DNA of 19,645 nt from Alphaproteobacteria bacterium (lineage in GTDB: Bacteria > Pseudomonadota > Alphaproteobacteria > Rhodobacterales > Rhodobacteraceae), in the NCBI GenBank assembly GCA_003694465.1, contig RFKM01000074.1, positions 1-19,645 of the forward strand. The letters run 5' to 3'. The notes beneath the pieces were generated by a model that worked only from the letters and a program-made list of their open reading frames with translations, was not told the DNA's origin and made no database searches. How positions within the stretch are numbered: position 1 is the stretch's first letter; the number at the start of each line of letters is the position of its first letter. Below are positions 14,889 through 19,645 of the stretch, piece by piece. The position numbers and the translations under genes are program-made.

Positions 14889-14917
14889 ATTTAACGTGAC
14901 TTGCCCAACCCGCACAA
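14889..14917 (-). promoter_or_regulatory. Candidate sigma-70-type promoter for hup
   Basis: On the minus strand TTGTGC (14912-14917) and TTAAAT (14889-14894) are separated by 17 bases, the ideal spacing. The -10 box ends 44 bases before the hup start. It lies in the 133-base gap after amn. It is recognised by eye only. Confidence 0.4.
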
Positions 14918-14977
14918 TGTCTTGTTCGGGCGGGGCGCCGAAATTCTTGCGGTTTTGCCTGATTTTCAAGGGTTCCG

Positions 14978-16462
14978 TTACAGGAAGGCGGTTTCGTCGA
15001 AAGCCCGGAGCTTCCGGCTGTGGATGCGCTCGAGAGGCATCTCGCGCAGCAGTTCCATCGCGCGTATGCCGATCAGCAGATGCCGGCTGACCTGGCTCGT
15101 ATAGAATTCCGAGGCCATGCCCGGCAGTTTCAGCTCGCCATGAAGCGGCTTGTCGGAGACGCAGAGCAGGGTGCCGTAGGGCACCCGGAACCGAAAGCCG
15201 TTGGCCGCGATCGTGGCGCTTTCCATGTCGAGCGCAATGGCGCGCGACTGGCTGAGGCGCTTGACCGGTCCGGCATGTTCGCGCAGTTCCCAGTTGCGGT
15301 TGTCGAAACTCGCCACCGTGCCGGTGCGCATGATCTTCTTCAGTTCGTAGCCCGAAAGCTCGGTCACGTCGGCCACCGCCGATTCGAGTGCCTTCTGGAT
15401 CTCGGCCAGCGGCGGGATCGGCACCCATGTGGGCAGGTCGTCGTCGAGCACCTTGTCCTCGCGCAGGTAGCCATGGGCGAGCACGAAATCGCCCAGCCGT
15501 TGCGAATTGCGCAGCCCGGCGCAGTGCCCCACCATCAGCCACGCATGGGGGCGCAAAACGGCGATATGGTCGGTGGCCGTCTTGGCGTTCGACGGGCCGA
15601 CACCGATGTTGACAAGGGTGATGCCGCTGCCATCGGCGCGCTTGAGGTGATAGGCGGGCATCTGCGGCAGCTTTTCTGGGGGCGGCAACTCGCCTTCCGG
15701 GTCTGTGAGAACGGCGTTTCCCGGCGCGACGAGAGCCGTGTAGCCCGTTTCGGGATCGGCCAGCACCCGCCGGGCGTAGGCCTCGAATTCCGAAACGTAG
15801 AACTGGTAGTTGGTAAACAGGACGTGGTTCTGGAAGTGCTCCGGCGAGGTCGCCGTGTAATGCGAGAGCCGTGCAAGGGAATAGTCGATCCGCTGGGCGG
15901 TAAACGGCGCCAGCGGCAGCGAGCCATCGTCGTGCCGATAGTCGTGACCGTTGACGATGTCATCGTTGGTCGTGGCAAGGTCGGGCACGTCGAACACGTC
16001 GCGCAGCGGAAAGGGCATCGCCCCCTCCTGCGGAACGGTGATGTCGCGCCCGGCGACAGCGAAATGCACCGGAATCGGCGTGCGCGATTGCCCGATGGTG
16101 ACCGGCACCCCGTGATGGCTGATCAGCAGCCCGATCTGCTGGACGAGGTAATTGCGGAACAGGTCGGGGCGGGTGACCGTCGTCGAATAGATCCCCGGGC
16201 CGGCGACATGGCCGAAGGAAAGGCGCGTGTCGGCCTGGGCGTGAGTCATCGTGTGAAGCCGGATTTCCGGGTAGAAGGCCCGGAACCGGCTTTTCGGGCG
16301 CACGCTGGCCTTGGCGATTTCCGAAAAGCGCTCGGCCAAAAAGGCACAGGCCTCGTCATAGAGCTCTTCGAGCCGGGCCACCGCGGCGGCGGCATCGTCG
16401 AACGTCTGCGCTTCGACCGCGGGCGGGGTCACGACCGGCAGTGTCTGGGGATCGGCCTGCAT
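14978..16462 (-). CDS. amn: AMP nucleosidase
   Basis: AMN hydrolyses AMP to adenine and ribose-5-phosphate in the cytosol. The 494-aa protein has the AMN N-terminal domain and a C-terminal nucleoside-phosphorylase-like domain with GVGPSNAKT (287-295), VGHCAGLR (311-318), DMESATIAA (412-420) and SDKPLHGE (436-443). These match E. coli AMN closely (484 aa). The ATG at 16462 shares its A with the stop of ade (TGATG) and is preceded by GAGGAGG, so it should be translated by ribosomes finishing ade. An upstream in-frame start (16600) lies inside ade and is rejected. No terminator is obvious after it. Confidence 0.96.
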   Translation of the reverse strand: MQADPQTLPVVTPPAVEAQTFDDAAAAVARLEELYDEACAFLAERFSEIAKASVRPKSRFRAFYPEIRLHTMTHAQADTRLSFGHVAGPGIYSTTVTRPDLFRNYLVQQIGLLISHHGVPVTIGQSRTPIPVHFAVAGRDITVPQEGAMPFPLRDVFDVPDLATTNDDIVNGHDYRHDDGSLPLAPFTAQRIDYSLARLSHYTATSPEHFQNHVLFTNYQFYVSEFEAYARRVLADPETGYTALVAPGNAVLTDPEGELPPPEKLPQMPAYHLKRADGSGITLVNIGVGPSNAKTATDHIAVLRPHAWLMVGHCAGLRNSQRLGDFVLAHGYLREDKVLDDDLPTWVPIPPLAEIQKALESAVADVTELSGYELKKIMRTGTVASFDNRNWELREHAGPVKRLSQSRAIALDMESATIAANGFRFRVPYGTLLCVSDKPLHGELKLPGMASEFYTSQVSRHLLIGIRAMELLREMPLERIHSRKLRAFDETAFL

Positions 16463-18261
16463 CAAGCCTCCTCGAACAGATTGGTGATTTCGAAACGGGT
16501 CACATCGACAAGACCGAGATCGGATATGCGAAGCTCGGGGATCACCACAAGGGCCAGAAGGCTGTGCTGCATGTAGGCGTTGTTCAGCCAGCAGCCGCAT
16601 TCCTCCATCGCCGCGACCATCCGCGCCGCCTTGGCGGCCACCGTTTCGGCATGTTCCTCGCTCATCAGCCCGGCGATGGGCAGTTCGACAAGGGCGATTT
16701 CCGCGCCCTCGCGAAACACCGTCACCCCGCCGCCAACCTCGGCCAGCCGGTTCGCCGCGCGGGCCATGTTCTCGCGGTCAGTGCCAACCACGATCATGTG
16801 GTGGCTGTCATGGGCGACGGTCGAGGCCACGGCCATCTTGCCGGTGTAGCCAAAGCCGGAGACGAACCCGTTGGTCACGCCGCCGGTGCCCCGATGCCGC
16901 TCGACGAGCGCGATCTGGGCCACGTCGCGCGCCGGATCGGGCTCGACAATGCCCTCGTGCACGGCAAGGCGCGCGGTGAGCGCCTTCGTCGGGGCCTGGT
17001 TCTCGATGACGCCGATGACCTTCGCCGTCACGGCATTGGCCCCTTCCGGTGCGGCGATCTCGAAATCGCGCGCCGTCAGGGTCTTGCCCAGATGCACCGT
17101 GTTGCGGGCATTCTCGGGCCAGTCGAGATGGGGCGTGTCGACGGTGATCGTGCCATCGCGGGCCAGAGTGACGCCGCGGGCCATGACCTGCTCGACCGGC
17201 AGGGCGACCAGATCGGAGGTGATGATCAGGTCCGCCCGCCGCCCCGGCGCGATCGACCCGAGCTCCCGCTCGAGGTGGAAATGCGTCGCGGTGTTGATCG
17301 TGGCCATCTGGAGCGCGACCAGCGGATCGGCGCCGCAGGCGATGGCATGGCGCACGACGCGGTTCATGTGGCCCTCGTGCACCAGCGTGCCCGAGTGGCA
17401 ATCGTCGGTGCAGAGGATGAAGTTGCGCGGGTCGAGCCCCTTTTTGGTGACGGCGGTGATCTGGCTCTCGACATCGTACCAGGCCGAGCCGAGCCGCATC
17501 ATGCTCTTCATCCCCTGCCGCACCCGGGCAATCGCATCGGCCTCGCAGGTGCCCTCGTGGTCATCGGCCGGACCGCCGGCGACATAGGCGTGGAAGGCGG
17601 GCCCGAGGTCGGGGCTGGCATAATGCCCGCCCACCGTCTTGCCGGCGTTCTGGGTGGCAGCGATCTCGGCCAGCATCTTTGCGTCGCCCGCGATGACGCC
17701 GGGAAAGTTCATCATCTCGCCAAGGCCGACGATCCCGGGCCATGTCATCGCCTCGGCCACGTCTTCGGGGGTGATCTCGTGCCCCGTCGTTTCCAGCCCC
17801 GGCGCCGAGGGCGCGCAGGACGGCATCTGCACGAAGATGTTGACGGGCTGCATCAGCGCCTCGTCGTGCATGAGCCGGACCCCTTCGAGCCCCAGCACGT
17901 TGGCGATCTCGTGCGGATCGACAAACATGCTGGTGGTGCCGTGGGGGATCACCGCGCGGGCAAATTCCGCCGGCGTCAGCATGCCGCTTTCGATATGCAT
18001 ATGCGCATCGCACAGACCGGGCACGAGGTAGCGCCCGCCGGCGTCGATCACTTCGGTCTGCGGCCCGATGCAATGGCCCGCGTCCGGCCCGACATAGGCA
18101 AAACGCCCGTCGGCGATCGCCACCTCCCAGCCGTCGAGAACCTCGCGGGAATGGACGTTCACGACCCGGCCACCGCGAATGACCGTATCGGCCGCCGCGC
18201 GGCCTGCGGCGACGGCAATCAGGCGGGGGGCTGCTTCGGCCCAGGACAGGATTTTACTCAT
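16462..18261 (-). CDS. ade: Adenine deaminase
   Basis: Ade deaminates adenine to hypoxanthine and ammonia using a metal centre. The 599-aa amidohydrolase compares with 588 aa in E. coli. The metal-binding HxH is at His87/His89 (DAHMHIES) with DPHEIANV (115-122). CTDDCHSG (284-291) and a later AHDSHHM are also typical of this family. The C-terminal domain with TGGVTNGF and the EECGCWLNNAYMQHSLLAL segment is characteristic of Ade rather than of dihydroorotase-like relatives. No clear ribosome-binding site precedes the ATG at 18261. It is the first gene of the ade-amn pair and is divergent from the SDR gene across a palindrome-containing gap. Confidence 0.95.
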   Translation of the reverse strand: MSKILSWAEAAPRLIAVAAGRAAADTVIRGGRVVNVHSREVLDGWEVAIADGRFAYVGPDAGHCIGPQTEVIDAGGRYLVPGLCDAHMHIESGMLTPAEFARAVIPHGTTSMFVDPHEIANVLGLEGVRLMHDEALMQPVNIFVQMPSCAPSAPGLETTGHEITPEDVAEAMTWPGIVGLGEMMNFPGVIAGDAKMLAEIAATQNAGKTVGGHYASPDLGPAFHAYVAGGPADDHEGTCEADAIARVRQGMKSMMRLGSAWYDVESQITAVTKKGLDPRNFILCTDDCHSGTLVHEGHMNRVVRHAIACGADPLVALQMATINTATHFHLERELGSIAPGRRADLIITSDLVALPVEQVMARGVTLARDGTITVDTPHLDWPENARNTVHLGKTLTARDFEIAAPEGANAVTAKVIGVIENQAPTKALTARLAVHEGIVEPDPARDVAQIALVERHRGTGGVTNGFVSGFGYTGKMAVASTVAHDSHHMIVVGTDRENMARAANRLAEVGGGVTVFREGAEIALVELPIAGLMSEEHAETVAAKAARMVAAMEECGCWLNNAYMQHSLLALVVIPELRISDLGLVDVTRFEITNLFEEA

Positions 18262-18382
18262 GGGTCAATTCTGGCCGAATGGCGCACCGGCGCAAGGGGG
18301 AAACGTCGTTGCAACGAGTCTCGGCAGCCGCCCCCGCCCCTCTTCCCTTGCGCCGCCCGCCCGTCGGGGCGATATCTGTGCC
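18262..18382. promoter_or_regulatory. Divergent control region of ade-amn and the SDR gene
   Basis: This 121-base gap separates two divergent genes. It contains a perfect 12-base palindrome, TCGTTGCAACGA (18306-18317), centred between the two starts. A perfect 11-base inverted repeat flanks it: CGGCGCAAGGG (18288-18298) and CCCTTGCGCCG (18345-18355). The palindrome has the size of an operator half-site pair. No -35/-10 boxes were convincing. Confidence 0.4.
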
Positions 18383-19243
18383 ATGACCCAGACGCTGCTT
18401 TCCTTCGGGCATGGATATTCTGCCCGCGCCCTTGCCCGGCTCCTGCTCCCGCGGGGCTGGCGGGTGATCGGCACCAGCCGCTCGGCCGACAAGGCGGCGG
18501 ACATCGAGGCAACCGGCGCCGAGGCGCTGGTCTGGCCCGGCGCCGACATGCGCCCGGCGCTCGAGGAGGCCACCCATCTGCTGCTCTCGGTCGCGCCGGA
18601 CGATGCGGGCGATCCAGTTCTGGCGGTGTTGCGCGACGAGATCGCCCGGCGGGCCGGGGCGCTGCGCTGGGTCGGATATCTTTCGACAACCGGCGTCTAT
18701 GGCGATCATGGCGGCGGCTGGGTCGATGAAACGACGCCGCTCAACCCGGCGACGCGCCGCGGGCATCAGCGGGTTCTGGCCGAAAGCCAGTGGCAGGAAC
18801 TGGCCGAGGAAACCGGGCTGCCGCTGCATATCTTCCGGCTGGCCGGCATCTACGGCCCCGGGCGCGGGCCGTTTGCGAAGGTGCGGCGCGGCACCGCGCG
18901 CCGGATCGTCAAGCCCGGGCAGGTGTTCAGCCGCATCCATGTTGACGATATCGCCCGGGTTCTGCTCGCCTCGATCGAGCGCCCCAACCCCGGTGCGATC
19001 TACAATGTCTGCGACGACGAGGCCGCCCCGCCCGAAGAGGTGATCGGCCATGCCGCCCGGTTGCTGGGCCTGCCGCTGCCGCCGGAAGAGGCTTTCGACG
19101 AAGCCGAGATGACGCCGATGGCGCGCAGCTTCTATGCCGAGTCGAAGCGCGTGCGCAACGACCGGATCAAGACCGAACTCGGCGTGCAGTTGCTGTATCC
19201 GACCTATCGCGAGGGGCTCGCCGCGCTCGTCGAGGCCGAATGA
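18383..19243 (+). CDS. SDR-type NAD(P)-binding protein, YeeZ-like
   Basis: This 286-aa protein has an extended short-chain dehydrogenase fold. The nucleotide-binding loop is SFGHGYSARALA (7-18), the second strand is GTSR (30-33), and the STTGVYGD strand (101-108) and FRLAGIYGPGRGP (151-163) follow. The arrangement resembles E. coli YeeZ. The usual YxxxK catalytic pair is not where expected; the aligned segment reads RRGHQRVLAE (125-134), as in YeeZ-type proteins, so it is an atypical SDR of unknown reaction. The start at 18383 is chosen because the Rossmann fold begins there; a frame open from 18179 overlaps ade. It is followed by a hairpin shared with the convergent small gene. Confidence 0.88.
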   Translation: MTQTLLSFGHGYSARALARLLLPRGWRVIGTSRSADKAADIEATGAEALVWPGADMRPALEEATHLLLSVAPDDAGDPVLAVLRDEIARRAGALRWVGYLSTTGVYGDHGGGWVDETTPLNPATRRGHQRVLAESQWQELAEETGLPLHIFRLAGIYGPGRGPFAKVRRGTARRIVKPGQVFSRIHVDDIARVLLASIERPNPGAIYNVCDDEAAPPEEVIGHAARLLGLPLPPEEAFDEAEMTPMARSFYAESKRVRNDRIKTELGVQLLYPTYREGLAALVEAE

Positions 19244-19298
19244 CGGCCGGGCAAGGGTGGGGTGCGTGCCGCGCCCCGATCCGCTGCCCGGCCGCTTT
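19244..19298. terminator. Bidirectional terminator-like inverted repeat
   Basis: CGGCCGGGCA (19244-19253) and TGCCCGGCCG (19285-19294) are a perfect 10-bp inverted repeat that starts directly after the SDR stop. The 31 bases between them can form an inner hairpin through GGGG and CCCC. CTTT follows on the plus strand. It lies between two convergent genes and probably ends both, though the T-run is short. Confidence 0.55.
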
Positions 19299-19300
19299 GA

Positions 19301-19489
19301 TCAGAGAACGAACAGCGCCATGCCGACCGAAATCAGGAAGAAGGCGGGCGGCAGGATGTTCTGGTCGATCGACGAGGTGCTGGCCTGCTGGATGACCACG
19401 TCGGCCGGAACCGCGGGCACGGCGAGCGAGCCGGCCATGGCGGCCGAAGCGGCAACGGAAATGACAGCGGCAAGAACGATCTTTTTCAT
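19301..19489 (-). CDS. Small exported protein of unknown function
   Basis: This 62-aa protein is not assigned to a family. MKKIVLAAVISVAASAAMAG is a clear Sec signal peptide with cleavage expected after AMA (residue 18-19). A short Pro/Val/Ala-rich stretch, a polar stretch (QQASTSSIDQN) and a hydrophobic C-terminus (about 50-62, FFLISVGMALFVL) that could sit in the membrane follow. The ATG at 19489 is chosen because the signal peptide begins there with GGGGGA six bases upstream; a longer frame from 19561 adds 24 residues before it. Signal peptide and tail together suggest a very small envelope protein. Confidence 0.7.
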   Translation of the reverse strand: MKKIVLAAVISVAASAAMAGSLAVPAVPADVVIQQASTSSIDQNILPPAFFLISVGMALFVL

Positions 19490-19597
19490 TTTTTCCCCCA
19501 GAAAGTCCAATTGGATGGGAAAATGTAAGAATCGTCCGAAGGGTCTGTCCAGCCTCGGCAAGACAGACTCCTCGAAGTGTTGCGAAATCGGTTCAGG

Positions 19598-19645
19598 TCA
19601 CGCGGTTTTCGCCGACAGGTCCGACACGCCCAGCGCACTCAGAAC
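19598..19645 (-). CDS. Possible C-terminal end of a further minus-strand gene (partial)
   Basis: An open minus-strand frame runs in from the window edge and ends at TGA (19598-19600) with the last residues VLSALGVSDLSAKTA. Its hydrophobic/polar pattern is protein-like, but 15 residues are too few to be sure, and another frame is also open for a similar distance. No function can be proposed. Confidence 0.25.
   Translation of the reverse strand, partial: VLSALGVSDLSAKTA

Noticed and set aside
16441..18729. 762-aa plus-strand frame opposite ade
   Set aside because: It is antisense to ade, which has all adenine deaminase motifs, and the composition (Gly, His, Asp, Arg) is typical of a shadow frame.
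1..19645. CRISPR array, prophage, transposon or toxin-antitoxin pair
   Set aside because: No regularly spaced repeats, integrase, transposase or phage-type genes were found, and the small genes present do not form a convincing toxin-antitoxin pair.

Overview
The window is GC-rich chromosomal DNA from an alphaproteobacterium, most likely a member of the Rhodobacteraceae. The main evidence is the cytochrome bc1 operon. Its Rieske protein and cytochrome b resemble those remembered from Rhodobacter capsulatus nearly residue for residue, with haem ligands H97/H111/H198/H212 and PEWY 294-297 at the same numbering. Diaminopimelate epimerase, HU and the thiamine transporter also look like family members. 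No transposase, integrase, phage gene, CRISPR array or base-composition break is visible; this reads as core genome.

Layout, left to right. (1) A tRNA-Lys(UUU) gene (minus) faces a plus-strand group: dapF, mtaB, a 92-aa unknown and a YibF-like glutathione transferase. dapF makes the lysine precursor meso-DAP, and MtaB-family enzymes modify A37 of tRNA-Lys(UUU). (2) petABC, the three-subunit cytochrome bc1 operon (plus), ends at a strong hairpin terminator. (3) On the minus strand lie thiBPQ (thiamine/TPP ABC importer), a TPP riboswitch before thiB and a GNAT acetyltransferase. (4) aroC and an AEC permease (plus) are spaced one base apart. (5) A minus-strand block carries a CcdA-type membrane protein with an exported thioredoxin, an EamA/DMT exporter, HU, and the ade-amn pair (adenine deaminase and AMP nucleosidase). 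(6) A YeeZ-like SDR protein (plus), a 62-aa exported peptide (minus) and the possible end of one more minus-strand gene complete the window.

Functional links. The bc1 operon is the respiratory (and, where present, photosynthetic) quinol oxidase. ThiBPQ is probably switched off by TPP: the aptamer is followed by a segment perfectly complementary to the thiB ribosome-binding site, and that segment can alternatively pair with the aptamer's own 3' half. ade and amn overlap by one base (TGATG) and together would turn AMP into hypoxanthine plus ribose-5-phosphate and ammonia. The CcdA/thioredoxin pair forms a small periplasmic thiol-reducing module.

No wholly new system was found. The observations most worth checking are the riboswitch expression platform and its placement directly behind the GNAT gene, the coupled ade-amn pathway, the lysine-themed cluster, the thioredoxin lacking the cis-proline, the ThiQ D-loop substitution, and palindromes between ade and the SDR gene.
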